Origin: Flavobacterium sp. NG2
Lineage (GTDB): Bacteria > Bacteroidota > Bacteroidia > Flavobacteriales > Flavobacteriaceae
Direction: 5' to 3'
Assembly (NCBI RefSeq): GCF_034119845.1
Contig: NZ_CP139420.1
Location: forward strand, 1,528,001 to 1,592,000
Length of the DNA stretch: 64,000 nt
A model generated the notes under the pieces. It saw only the letters and a list, made by a program, of their open reading frames with translations. It was not told the DNA's origin and did no database searches. Within the stretch, counting starts at the first letter, position 1. Each line of letters opens with the position of its first letter. Positions 26,300 to 34,877 of the stretch are shown piece after piece. The position numbers and the translations under genes were made by a program.

Positions 26300-27667
26300 T
26301 TGATTAAAGTAATGCCTATGGATTCAAATATACTTTACCTTAATTGTTTTGTCATATTTATATTATCATTAATTGTAGTCTCTATCCTTATTACCAAAAA
26401 AGAAAATCCCAAAGCAAGATTATCGTTCTGCTTTTTCTTTTTGAACATTATCTTAGTCTGTTTTTCTAATTTAATCACCTATTATTACGGCAATTATCAT
26501 TTGGTATTCATTCAGTTTTCTATTTCTGGTTTTGCATTGTTGTACGGGCCTATGCTGTTGCAATACGTTTATTTTACTTTGGAACAAAAACTACCTAAAT
26601 ATTGGAGTTTAAACTATTGGATTGTATTATTGGTTTTTGTTGCAGGTCTATATTATTTATTTATACCTGACGAATTGCAAAAACAATATTTTGACGAAAT
26701 GATTCAAGGAAATCATACGCCTACGGCAATTTTGAATAATTTGGTGTTGTTTCATTCCGTTTTTTATTTTATTTATCTACGAATATTTCTCAATAAATTT
26801 AAAGTGAGTGAGAACGATATCCAACTAACTTTAAGAAAGGAATGGGTTTCTGATTTTGTGAATTATATGATTTTCTGTAATGTGATTTTTATTTTCTATT
26901 ACATAATCGCTACATTATTTTATGCTGAATATATTGTTTTTGGGGATTTAGTAATTGTTCCCATTATTATCTTGGCTATCTATTCATTTATTGTCATCAA
27001 AAGTTCTCAAAAGCATAAAGAAGCCGAATACAAATATGTTTTGTCACATATCGAAAATCAAAATGAATTGTTGCAACAACGTTTGTCTATTTCGAGAGAT
27101 TTGCATGATAATATAGGTTCTCAGCTTACTTTTATCTTGTCCTCTGTTGAAAACATACAGTATGCGCATACCATTGAGGATGTACATTTAGGAACTAAAT
27201 TGAATTCCATTAGTCAATTTGCAAAGGAAACCATCGTGGAATTAGGAGATACGGTATGGGCATTGAAGAGCAACGAAATGCTATTTGAAGATTTAGAAAT
27301 GCGTATCAATGATTTTATAGCTAAAGCAAAAATGTCAAACGAAGCAATTCAGTTTAGTTTTGTGATTGACAAAAATGTAAGAAATAAAAAGTTGAGTTCC
27401 ATTGAAGGCATGAACATTTATAGGGTGTTACAAGAAGCCGTTCACAACGCTTTCAAACACGCACAAGCAAGACAGATTACAATAACGGTTTCTGAAAAAG
27501 AAAACCAACTCCTAATTACCATTCAAGATGACGGAATTGGGTTTGACAGTGCTACTATTGTCAAAGGAAACGGATTGAATAATATGAAAAAAAGAATCCT
27601 TCAAATAGGAGGGCAGTTGATATTGGATTCTAATTCGCAAGGAACAAAAGTGGAAATTAGGCTCTGA
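26300..27667 (+). CDS. sensor histidine kinase, multi-pass membrane type (NarL-partner class)
   Basis: The 455-residue protein has about seven membrane helices in residues 12-235 and no periplasmic domain of note. A short coiled coil (about 238-262) leads to a HisKA_3-type phosphoacceptor ISRDLHDNIGSQLTFI with His269. The ATPase domain shows the N-box YRVLQEAVHNAFKHA, the G1 box DDGIGFD and the G2 box GNGLNNM. This kinase class partners NarL/LuxR-type response regulators, one of which is encoded at 40494. The catalytic core is closely similar to that of the kinase at 29948. A start at 26318 (MDSNIL) is equally plausible. Confidence 0.88.
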   Translation: MIKVMPMDSNILYLNCFVIFILSLIVVSILITKKENPKARLSFCFFFLNIILVCFSNLITYYYGNYHLVFIQFSISGFALLYGPMLLQYVYFTLEQKLPKYWSLNYWIVLLVFVAGLYYLFIPDELQKQYFDEMIQGNHTPTAILNNLVLFHSVFYFIYLRIFLNKFKVSENDIQLTLRKEWVSDFVNYMIFCNVIFIFYYIIATLFYAEYIVFGDLVIVPIIILAIYSFIVIKSSQKHKEAEYKYVLSHIENQNELLQQRLSISRDLHDNIGSQLTFILSSVENIQYAHTIEDVHLGTKLNSISQFAKETIVELGDTVWALKSNEMLFEDLEMRINDFIAKAKMSNEAIQFSFVIDKNVRNKKLSSIEGMNIYRVLQEAVHNAFKHAQARQITITVSEKENQLLITIQDDGIGFDSATIVKGNGLNNMKKRILQIGGQLILDSNSQGTKVEIRL

Positions 27668-27689
27668 TTTTCCTCTTTTTATTTAAAAA

Positions 27690-27707
27690 ATAGGGCAATT
27701 GCCTTAT
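27690..27707 (+). promoter_or_regulatory. shared operator, site 1
   Basis: ATAGGGCAATTGCCTTAT is nearly palindromic around GGCAATTGCC. It is identical to sites at 32533 and 37755. Exactly 30 nt after its end a TTTG -7 core ends (27734-27737), and the ATG of the next gene follows 27 bp later. Confidence 0.8.
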
Positions 27708-27763
27708 TTCCCATCAGCAATCATATTTAGAATTTTGTTTAAACTAATTTTAAATATGCCAAT

Positions 27764-28813
27764 ATGAAAACCTTTTTTAAAAAATTATTTTTTCTATTCC
27801 TGCTCACAGCCTTTCTAACTTCGAATGCTCAAACAATTAATGAGTTTAAGATTAAGAGTTTTGGAGGAACCAAACAATTAAAAAACAAACCTAAAAAAGT
27901 ATTTGTAAACGATTTTGTGGTACATTATCAGTTTTACAATCAAAAAGAGAAGACTTCCAAAGGAGGAATGCTAGGAAGTGTACTGACGGGTGACGCCAAA
28001 TCAAAACTTTTTTTAGGATTGGATAATTTAACCGAAGAAAATTTTAAAGACATTACCAATGATTTGTTTGCTGATTTTAAAAATCAATTGAAAACAAAAG
28101 GCTATGAATTTGTTGATGGGAAAAATTATGAAAAAACAGATGCCTTCAAAGGAAGAGAGCGCATAGAAAATTATCCCGTTTCTTATACCATTTTCCCAGG
28201 AGTAGCCTCTGTTCGTCCGAGTAATTATGCCTTTTATTCTTCAAACGAAAACTTCTTGAAAATGAATTACGGTTCTAAATTGTCCAAAGATTTGGATGAT
28301 GCAGTGGTGGCCAATGTAGAATTGTTTGTGTTTTTTATTGAAGATAAAAACTCATGGGCTCAAAGAAATAAAAGTGCCAATATAAAAGTAGAAACACAAT
28401 TGCGTATTGTTGCTTATGACAATGTCAAAGCCATCAATGAAAAAGAAATAAGCAAATTACAAGCCTTAACCATCGGGAAGAAAAAACAAGTGGATATTCC
28501 AGCACAAAGCCAAATTGACATCACTTGTGGACGTAACCCTATTGGAGGGTCGCCTGATGTTAGTTATATAGGAACGCTTAAAAATGATATTGTTATCGAT
28601 GGAGCTTTCAAAACGCAAACTATTAAGAGTGAGGCAAAAAATGATGAAGATTACATAGGTACCAATACGGCTTTTGGGAAAGTGTATAGAGCCAACAATA
28701 TTACGGTTTCTAACAGTTATGTTTTACCAGTGGATGTAGAAAAATATAAAGCAGGGGTGTTAAAAGGTGGAATAGCTTTCCTTAAATCACACATTGATGA
28801 AATGCTAAATTAA
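27764..28813 (+). CDS. exported protein of unknown function, operator-controlled
   Basis: The 349-residue protein has a signal peptide (FFLFLLTAFLTSNAQ, about 9-23) and no other membrane segment, so it is periplasmic or outer-membrane associated. Visible blocks are KPKKVFVNDFVVHYQFYNQ, a Gly-rich GGMLGSVLTGDAKSKLFLGL and a Lys-rich C-terminal third. I recognise no domain. It is the first gene after operator site 1 and has its own terminator, so it seems to be a monocistronic output of the local two-component system. Confidence 0.7.
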   Translation: MKTFFKKLFFLFLLTAFLTSNAQTINEFKIKSFGGTKQLKNKPKKVFVNDFVVHYQFYNQKEKTSKGGMLGSVLTGDAKSKLFLGLDNLTEENFKDITNDLFADFKNQLKTKGYEFVDGKNYEKTDAFKGRERIENYPVSYTIFPGVASVRPSNYAFYSSNENFLKMNYGSKLSKDLDDAVVANVELFVFFIEDKNSWAQRNKSANIKVETQLRIVAYDNVKAINEKEISKLQALTIGKKKQVDIPAQSQIDITCGRNPIGGSPDVSYIGTLKNDIVIDGAFKTQTIKSEAKNDEDYIGTNTAFGKVYRANNITVSNSYVLPVDVEKYKAGVLKGGIAFLKSHIDEMLN

Positions 28814-28831
28814 AACACCTAGATTTGATTT

Positions 28832-28870
28832 AAAAGCTGACTGAATGATAAAAAAGAGGTCAGCTTTTTT
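28832..28870 (+). terminator. terminator after the exported protein gene
   Basis: AAAAGCTGAC (28832-28841) pairs with GTCAGCTTTT (28859-28868), and a T run follows. It covers a possible upstream start of the next gene (28845), so that start is unlikely. Confidence 0.75.
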
Positions 28871-28898
28871 ATTTTTAGGAATAGTGAAATTTCGTTAT

Positions 28899-29924
28899 AT
28901 GCAATTCAAAATGAATAGAATCCTTCCCGTTTTTATCTTAATGCCCCTACTATGGATTTTATGCTCCAATGTTTCCCAACCCGGAGTGTATAATAGTGGC
29001 GGAATGGCATTTACCATGTTGTTTCCCGAAGATTCATTGGCTTACAAAAAAATACAAATGCGGGAAGAGCGTATTTATATTCAGTTGTACAAAGGCTATG
29101 CTGTGGTCAAAGGAGTTTACCAAATGGTCAATACCTCTTCAGATAAGTTGAGTTTTAAAATGGGATATCCCATCAAAGGAATTTATCATGGTGGGGCAGT
29201 AGAAAGCAATGAAGTGAGTTTGGATTCGATTTATAAATTCAAAGTGAAGTCCAATGGCAATGAGCTGCCTATCCTTACACATCAATTTGATGATACGAAT
29301 GAAGTAATGACGTTTGCAAACCAAAATTGGTTAACATGGCAGATGGATTTTTTGCCCCAACAAGAAAATGTAATTACGGTTTATTTCATTGTAAACACCA
29401 ATAACGGACAGGTTGCAAGAGGGTATTCTAGAGATTATTTGAATGTGTTTACCTATCTCCTTGAATCAGGCAAAGTATGGAAACAACCTATAGAAAAAGC
29501 TACTTTTACCATACAATTGCGAGATGGTTTAAGTTACAAAGCTATTCGTGGCTTATCTGAACATTTTCAGTTTAAAAAAGCTTCTAATGCTCCGATACTC
29601 TTGGGAGGGTTAACAGCTTTTTCACCTTTGCCTAAAGATAATTTGGTTGTTACTTACGGTCATCAAATCGAAAATTTTGATTTCGAAAAGGTATTGGAAA
29701 AAGAAACTATTTTATTTGAGGCAATAGATGATTTTTCCAATCAAAAATTACCTTCCACTTTTGAAAAAATACAACCTCAAAGTCCTTATGAGGTATCATT
29801 TGATATTTGGTCAACTTTTCCGTTTATGATTATTATTTTAGGAATAATAGCACCTGTTGTTCTTATTGTAGTGGTTGTTTTTTATATTTTTAAGCAAATT
29901 TATAACCGTAGAAAATCCAAATAA
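28899..29924 (+). CDS. exported protein with C-terminal membrane anchor, unknown
   Basis: I start this gene at ATG 28899 (MQFKMNRIL, or 28911), because the frame's earlier ATG at 28845 lies inside a terminator hairpin. The 341-residue product has a signal segment (ILPVFILMPLLWILCSNV), a large extracytoplasmic domain (MLFPEDSLAYKKIQMREERIYIQLYKGYAVVKGVYQMVN...) and one C-terminal helix (FMIIILGIIAPVVLIVVVVFYIF) with a basic tail. The KMGYPIKGIYH segment recalls DUF4424-like domains, but this is weak. The kinase gene follows after 23 bp, so it may supply a periplasmic partner for that kinase (inference). Confidence 0.65.
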   Translation: MQFKMNRILPVFILMPLLWILCSNVSQPGVYNSGGMAFTMLFPEDSLAYKKIQMREERIYIQLYKGYAVVKGVYQMVNTSSDKLSFKMGYPIKGIYHGGAVESNEVSLDSIYKFKVKSNGNELPILTHQFDDTNEVMTFANQNWLTWQMDFLPQQENVITVYFIVNTNNGQVARGYSRDYLNVFTYLLESGKVWKQPIEKATFTIQLRDGLSYKAIRGLSEHFQFKKASNAPILLGGLTAFSPLPKDNLVVTYGHQIENFDFEKVLEKETILFEAIDDFSNQKLPSTFEKIQPQSPYEVSFDIWSTFPFMIIILGIIAPVVLIVVVVFYIFKQIYNRRKSK

Positions 29925-29947
29925 TAGTCTTAATTAATCTGCTTGGT

Positions 29948-31894
29948 ATGAATAGCAATAGCTGTAATTTAGAGTTAAGAAACAAGTGGAAGTACCTATT
30001 GCTGCTTTTAGGTTTTTGGTGTCATGGAATTTTGGCTCAAGAAAAAATGCCTTTGCAACAGCTCAAAAAACAAGCGAATTATTGGATACAAAAAGCGAAT
30101 GATTCCAGCGACCAAAACAACAATGAAGCGCTTGTTTATGCTAAAAAAGCATTGGCAATTTCTCGACAAATACCCAATGATACACTTTTGTCACAAGTAT
30201 ATAATACGTTAGCCAACGCTTACCAACACAAAACCTTATTAGATAGTGCTATTGTATTTCATAAACAAGCGTTGCAACTTCGTCAAAAAATAAACAGTCC
30301 ATTAGAAATTGGGGACAGCTATAATAATTTAGGAATATGCAGTGAGTTTTTAGGTGATTTAAAAACTGCCTTGACGTATTATTTTAAGGCCTTGTCAATG
30401 TATGAACGTCAAGGCAGTCCAAGCAAGCAAGCGATGGTTTTGACTAATATTGGAATCGTTTATAAGGAACAAAAGTCGTATGCCAAAGCTTTGAACTACT
30501 ACAAAAAAGCCAATGTTATATATACTAGTATTAACGATGATTTTGGGAAAACGGCAACCTATGGTAATATGGGTTCGGTATTGTTGAATTTAAAGCAATA
30601 TGAAAAATCGATACACTATTCTGCTAAAGCATTTGAAGGATATCAAGCTTTAGGGTTCAAAAACTACCTTCCGTACCCAGTTTCGAACATGGCCATGGCG
30701 CTGGATAGTTTAGGGAATTATTCTCAAGCGGAAACTAAATTTAAAGAGGCTATACTTGGTCATAAAGAAACGGGTAATGCTTATGAAGTGGCGAATGTTT
30801 TGAATGCTTATGCCAAAAGTTTGTTGAAGCAAAAAAGATATACTGAAAGTATTCAACAATCCAATGAAGCTTTAGTGTATATTGAAAAGACAAATGCTGA
30901 AAAACTAAAAGTAGCCCAATTGCAAAACTTGTCTAAAGCTTATGCCGGCTTGAATAAATTTGATAAAGCCTATTGGTTTTCGCAACAATACAATGCGATT
31001 AAAGATACCTTATTTGAAAAAGAAAAAGCCAAAGCTGTTTTTGAATTGGAAACAAAATACCAAACAGCCAAAAAAGATGCTTTGTTAATTAAGTCTAAAA
31101 ATCAACTCGCTGAACGTGAGCGCCGAATTAAAGAGAAAAACAAATTGTTTTATTTTGCTTCGGGCATGGCTTTTTTGTTAGGGTTGATAGGTTTTTTAGT
31201 GTACCAACAACAACGACTTAAAAACAAACAAATTATCAAAGAAAACGAATTAAAACAGGCGTTAATCAAAATTGAAAATCAAAACAATCTTCAGCAACAA
31301 CGACTGGCGATTTCTAAGGATTTGCATGATAATATTGGCGCGCAATTGACCTTTATTATTTCGTCATTGGACAATTTGAAATATTTTGATTTTACTAAGG
31401 AAAAATTGTATTCCAAGTTTGATGCGATAGGTACTTTTACCCGTTCCACAATTACGGATTTGCGTGATACCATTTGGGCTATGAACAAGGAACACATCAC
31501 CTTTGAAGACTTAAAAATAAGAACGACTAATTTTATTGAAGCGGCACGAACTTCTTTGATTGGTATCACTTTTTCATTCACACATCCTCCTCAATCAGAG
31601 GAAATATGTTTTAATGCTTTAATGGGTATTGATGTGTATCGAATTATTCAAGAAGCGGTGAACAATGCAGTCAAACATGCAAAAGCGACCCAAATTAGTG
31701 TTCGTTTTGAAAATAAAAATAACCAACTCGAAATCACCATTCATGACAATGGAACTGGTTTTGACACCACTATTATTGAAGCAGGTAACGGAATGCTATC
31801 GATGAAAAAAAGAGCTCGCGAAATAGGAGCAACATTACAATTAACGTCATCAGATACAGGAACCCGTGTTCAGTTGTGTTTGCCTGAACAATAG
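29948..31894 (+). CDS. TPR-containing sensor histidine kinase
   Basis: The 648-residue kinase has a signal peptide (YLLLLLGFWCHGILAQ), then a periplasmic array of about seven tetratricopeptide repeats (about 55-350, e.g. DSYNNLGICSEFLGDLKTALTYYFKAL). A coiled coil leads to a single membrane helix (about 400-419) and a cytosolic HisKA_3 motif ISKDLHDNIGAQLTFI with His460, then the ATPase domain (YRIIQEAVNNAVKHA, DNGTGFD, GNGMLSM). This layout is common among Bacteroidota two-component sensors. The core is a paralogue of the kinase at 26300. The only response regulator nearby is at 40494. Confidence 0.93.
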   Translation: MNSNSCNLELRNKWKYLLLLLGFWCHGILAQEKMPLQQLKKQANYWIQKANDSSDQNNNEALVYAKKALAISRQIPNDTLLSQVYNTLANAYQHKTLLDSAIVFHKQALQLRQKINSPLEIGDSYNNLGICSEFLGDLKTALTYYFKALSMYERQGSPSKQAMVLTNIGIVYKEQKSYAKALNYYKKANVIYTSINDDFGKTATYGNMGSVLLNLKQYEKSIHYSAKAFEGYQALGFKNYLPYPVSNMAMALDSLGNYSQAETKFKEAILGHKETGNAYEVANVLNAYAKSLLKQKRYTESIQQSNEALVYIEKTNAEKLKVAQLQNLSKAYAGLNKFDKAYWFSQQYNAIKDTLFEKEKAKAVFELETKYQTAKKDALLIKSKNQLAERERRIKEKNKLFYFASGMAFLLGLIGFLVYQQQRLKNKQIIKENELKQALIKIENQNNLQQQRLAISKDLHDNIGAQLTFIISSLDNLKYFDFTKEKLYSKFDAIGTFTRSTITDLRDTIWAMNKEHITFEDLKIRTTNFIEAARTSLIGITFSFTHPPQSEEICFNALMGIDVYRIIQEAVNNAVKHAKATQISVRFENKNNQLEITIHDNGTGFDTTIIEAGNGMLSMKKRAREIGATLQLTSSDTGTRVQLCLPEQ

Positions 31895-31925
31895 TCGAAT
31901 GTGGTTTTTTATAGCACAACATAAA

Positions 31926-32516
31926 ATGAATTCGAATACTCATTCCATAGCTACTTACTGTTCAATTGTCCTTATGACAGGATGTACCATTATGGAAATT
32001 ATTCATAAACAAACCACTGTATTTTACATTTTGTACTTGTTTTGGTTTGACGAATTTATTCGGACTGTTTTTGATAGAATCGCTTACTATTCCAAAAAAG
32101 TTCCAACAGCTAATGCGGTTCAATTCCTTGGAAACAATAAAGAAAGGTTCTTTATGTTGGGTATTTATTTGGTGTTTATTATTGTCTTTTTTGGTGTCAT
32201 TATTGATTGGAAAGAACTCGATTTGATAGGATTGAATTTTGAAATTTTTAGTTTTAAAAACCCTTATTTTAATGGGAGCCTATTCATTTTTACACTAAAA
32301 GAAGGCTTTCTTTTTTATACTAATTCGAAAGTAAGATACGCCAAAGATATTTTCTCGAACGGCATACTCACGCTGCATCTGTCTCTATTGCTAGGCATTT
32401 TGATTTGGTTTTTATCTGCTCAAAAATGGCAATTCATGGTCGAATATGCCAATGTTTTCGCGGTTATTCCTTTTTTGATTGTCAAAATTATCTTCGAACT
32501 AAAACTAAAAGAATAA
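31926..32516 (+). CDS. polytopic membrane protein, unknown
   Basis: From ATG 31926 (MNSNTHSIATY) the 196-residue protein has about five hydrophobic segments, among them ILYLFWFDEFIRTVFDRIAYYSKK. The helix-plus-Asp/Glu pattern is somewhat like the DUF6498 protein at 39474. The upstream extension to 31866 overlaps the kinase gene and is less likely. It is the last gene before operator site 2. Confidence 0.6.
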   Translation: MNSNTHSIATYCSIVLMTGCTIMEIIHKQTTVFYILYLFWFDEFIRTVFDRIAYYSKKVPTANAVQFLGNNKERFFMLGIYLVFIIVFFGVIIDWKELDLIGLNFEIFSFKNPYFNGSLFIFTLKEGFLFYTNSKVRYAKDIFSNGILTLHLSLLLGILIWFLSAQKWQFMVEYANVFAVIPFLIVKIIFELKLKE

Positions 32517-32532
32517 CTGTTTTTTGAGCAAT

Positions 32533-32550
32533 ATAGGGCAATTGCCTTAT
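32533..32550 (+). promoter_or_regulatory. shared operator, site 2
   Basis: ATAGGGCAATTGCCTTAT is identical to sites 1 and 3. The TTTG core ends at 32580, exactly 30 nt after it, and the ATG at 32601 follows 21 bp later. Confidence 0.8.
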
Positions 32551-32600
32551 TTATTCGTGTTTCCTGTTTGGTTTATTTTGTGATATTCAAATAACCCATT

Positions 32601-34061
32601 ATGAGAGCGATACGATACTTGTTTTTATTTTTTGTAGGTAGCACAATAGCCCAAAACGGTTTGTTTACTAACATACAATGGAGTACTAAATTAAAACCCA
32701 TACTCAATAAAGCAGAAACCCATTGCTTGCTTTGGAACGGCTCTAGCTATGGTTTAATCTATGATTTGACAACAGGAGAACAAGTAAAAGAAGTTATCCT
32801 AACAGGCTTTACTAAGAGTAGCAGTTTTGAAGCTCTTGTTTTTGATTATAGAAATGACAAAGCCATTATAGCAGGTTGGGACAATAGCGAACTAAAACCA
32901 GACCATTATTTCTTATGGGATGAAGCCTCAAATTCTTTTTTTCCAGGCAATAATTTTGCAAAACCCAATCATGGAAAAATTATCGATTTGATAGGAGATG
33001 AAATAGTTTTTTGTTTTACGATTTATAAAAAAGATAGCAAGGGGCGTCTTGATTTAGACAAACCCGAACATAGTTTTGTGCAATTTTACAATTGGAAAAC
33101 TAAAAAATGGCGTGAAACCAAATACGACTACGAATTTGCCGTTGCTATTCCGTCTAAGAATTTATTGGGCTTTAAGGAAAAAAACAAAATAAAATACCTT
33201 GATATAAATACGCTTTCTTTTTTGGATACCACGACTGATTCGTATGACAATATTATCACGCATTATCAAGATGGAAAGGTTTATGCTGCTAAATACAATA
33301 AAGGAATTGATAAAGTAGCCTTGCTAGATGAAAAGACCTTGACCACAGGGAAATTCAGCAAACCACCTTCAACAAATAATTTGGATTATTATTGGGGTGC
33401 TTTATGGAAATACCAAATCCAACTGTTGAAGACCGAAAATAAAAGTTTAAATGCTCAGGATGTCGATTTAGTAATCACCAATAAGCAAACCAAAGAGGAA
33501 AAGAAAGCAAGAATCACGGCGGGTAGTAAGGAAGAGGTAGCTTTACTTCGGGATAGAGTTGAAACAATCAAAAATGCCCGTTTGAATCAAACAAAGAATG
33601 ATTTAGCTAAAAAATATGCCGGTCAAACAGCTGATTTTAAGGAATGGGAAATCAATTTTCAGGACTTGCCTAAATCCTACGTACATAATTATCAAAACGC
33701 CAAAGGAAGAGATATAACTAATTTAAAAATGTCTCGAAGATTGTTCTTAACGCCTAATACCACGGTTTATGCGATTGGTAGAATATTTCAATGTGAGGAA
33801 TCCAAAACCTTTTTGGTGATGCTCAGAGGGCCTCAGGCAGAAGGAACCGAATCAGTTTATGCGGTGCTTAAAACAGACCATTATGGCAATAGATTGCAAT
33901 ACCAAATCGTTGCAAGAACCCTCAGCAATAATTTAGGATATATCCAGATGGATGATTTTTCCATTTCGACCTATCTCAATAACAATACAACCATTGATGT
34001 TACTGAGAATTATATGGGAGAAAAAAAGAAAAAACAGTATAAAATATATTGTCTGAATTAA
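32601..34061 (+). CDS. exported beta-rich protein, unknown, operator-controlled
   Basis: The 486-residue protein has a signal peptide (YLFLFFVGSTIAQ, residues 6-18). Repeated short beta units (HCLLWNGSSYGLIYDL, AIIAGWDNSEL, DIIDL-type turns) in the first 280 residues suggest a propeller-like fold. A charged helical linker follows (about 285-340, KEEKKARITAGSKEEVALLRDRVETIKNARL), then another beta region. I recognise no named family. It is the first gene after operator site 2, leading into the MORN and TPR-CHAT genes, so the three are likely one transcript. Confidence 0.65.
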   Translation: MRAIRYLFLFFVGSTIAQNGLFTNIQWSTKLKPILNKAETHCLLWNGSSYGLIYDLTTGEQVKEVILTGFTKSSSFEALVFDYRNDKAIIAGWDNSELKPDHYFLWDEASNSFFPGNNFAKPNHGKIIDLIGDEIVFCFTIYKKDSKGRLDLDKPEHSFVQFYNWKTKKWRETKYDYEFAVAIPSKNLLGFKEKNKIKYLDINTLSFLDTTTDSYDNIITHYQDGKVYAAKYNKGIDKVALLDEKTLTTGKFSKPPSTNNLDYYWGALWKYQIQLLKTENKSLNAQDVDLVITNKQTKEEKKARITAGSKEEVALLRDRVETIKNARLNQTKNDLAKKYAGQTADFKEWEINFQDLPKSYVHNYQNAKGRDITNLKMSRRLFLTPNTTVYAIGRIFQCEESKTFLVMLRGPQAEGTESVYAVLKTDHYGNRLQYQIVARTLSNNLGYIQMDDFSISTYLNNNTTIDVTENYMGEKKKKQYKIYCLN

Positions 34062-34123
34062 CGAATAAACGCATTTACAAAACAAACCTCTTTCAATTTC
34101 AACTCACAAAATAAAAACTAATT

Positions 34124-34867
34124 ATGATGAAAAAAATACTACCATTAGCCTTGTTGTTAGCCATTACAACCACTTGGGCACAATCTAATTTTAACAAACA
34201 ACCAGGAAAAAAAGAGTTTAAAAAAGGAATGGTTACTTACGAATCGTTTACAGATTCTAACGGTGCTGTATCGTACGGATTTAGAATAAACGGACTAATT
34301 GTAGGACCCAATATGGTGTTGCATACCAATGGGAAATCTTCGTTTGTAAATTACAATCTTAGTAGCCAAATGGACGGAACTTTAATTGAAATGGATAAAA
34401 ATTCGGGGACGATAGATTTGATTACCTACAGAGATGGCGAAAAAGATGGTCCGTCGTTCAAAATAACCAATGGAAAACCGAGCTCAAGTCAGCAATATAA
34501 GAATGGTAAAATTGACCCAAAAGGTTTTAATCCACCACCTCCTGGAAAATATGCCTTGCAAAAAGGGGATGGAAAAACAGGTTTGACGATGGAAAAATAC
34601 GATAAAAGTTATGCTTTAGGCTATTTTATTCACGGATACAGAAATTTTCCGATGATTCATGTATGGAATGATGGAGACTCTTATTACGGGCAATATATGT
34701 TTGGAGAACGCAGAGGGTTTGGCGTTTTTTTCTATAAAAACGGAAATAAATACGTAGGCTATTGGGATGAGAATTATAGAGAAGGACTTGGTTTTTTAGT
34801 GGATAAAAACGGAGTAGTCATTGAAAAAGGCTATTATGATGACGGAAAATTAGTAACTCCATTATAA
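34124..34867 (+). CDS. exported MORN-repeat protein (short)
   Basis: The 247-residue protein has a signal peptide (LPLALLLAITTTWAQ). The C-terminal third contains MORN-type repeats with the usual Y-x-G-x-(W/F)-x-x-G pattern: DSYYGQYMFGERRGFGVFFYKNGNKYVGYWDENYREGLGF. The N-terminal part is related in style (KFMVTYESFTDSNG-like and DGTLIEMDKNSGTIDLITYRDGEKDGPS units). MORN repeats bind proteins or lipids at membranes, and the role of exported bacterial ones is unknown. It sits 10 bp before the TPR-CHAT gene. Confidence 0.82.
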   Translation: MMKKILPLALLLAITTTWAQSNFNKQPGKKEFKKGMVTYESFTDSNGAVSYGFRINGLIVGPNMVLHTNGKSSFVNYNLSSQMDGTLIEMDKNSGTIDLITYRDGEKDGPSFKITNGKPSSSQQYKNGKIDPKGFNPPPPGKYALQKGDGKTGLTMEKYDKSYALGYFIHGYRNFPMIHVWNDGDSYYGQYMFGERRGFGVFFYKNGNKYVGYWDENYREGLGFLVDKNGVVIEKGYYDDGKLVTPL

Positions 34868-34877
34868 TTTCAATTCT

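Noticed and set aside
28845..28898. An earlier ATG start for the anchored exported protein
   Set aside because: It lies inside a strong terminator hairpin (28832-28868). The later ATG gives a clean signal peptide.
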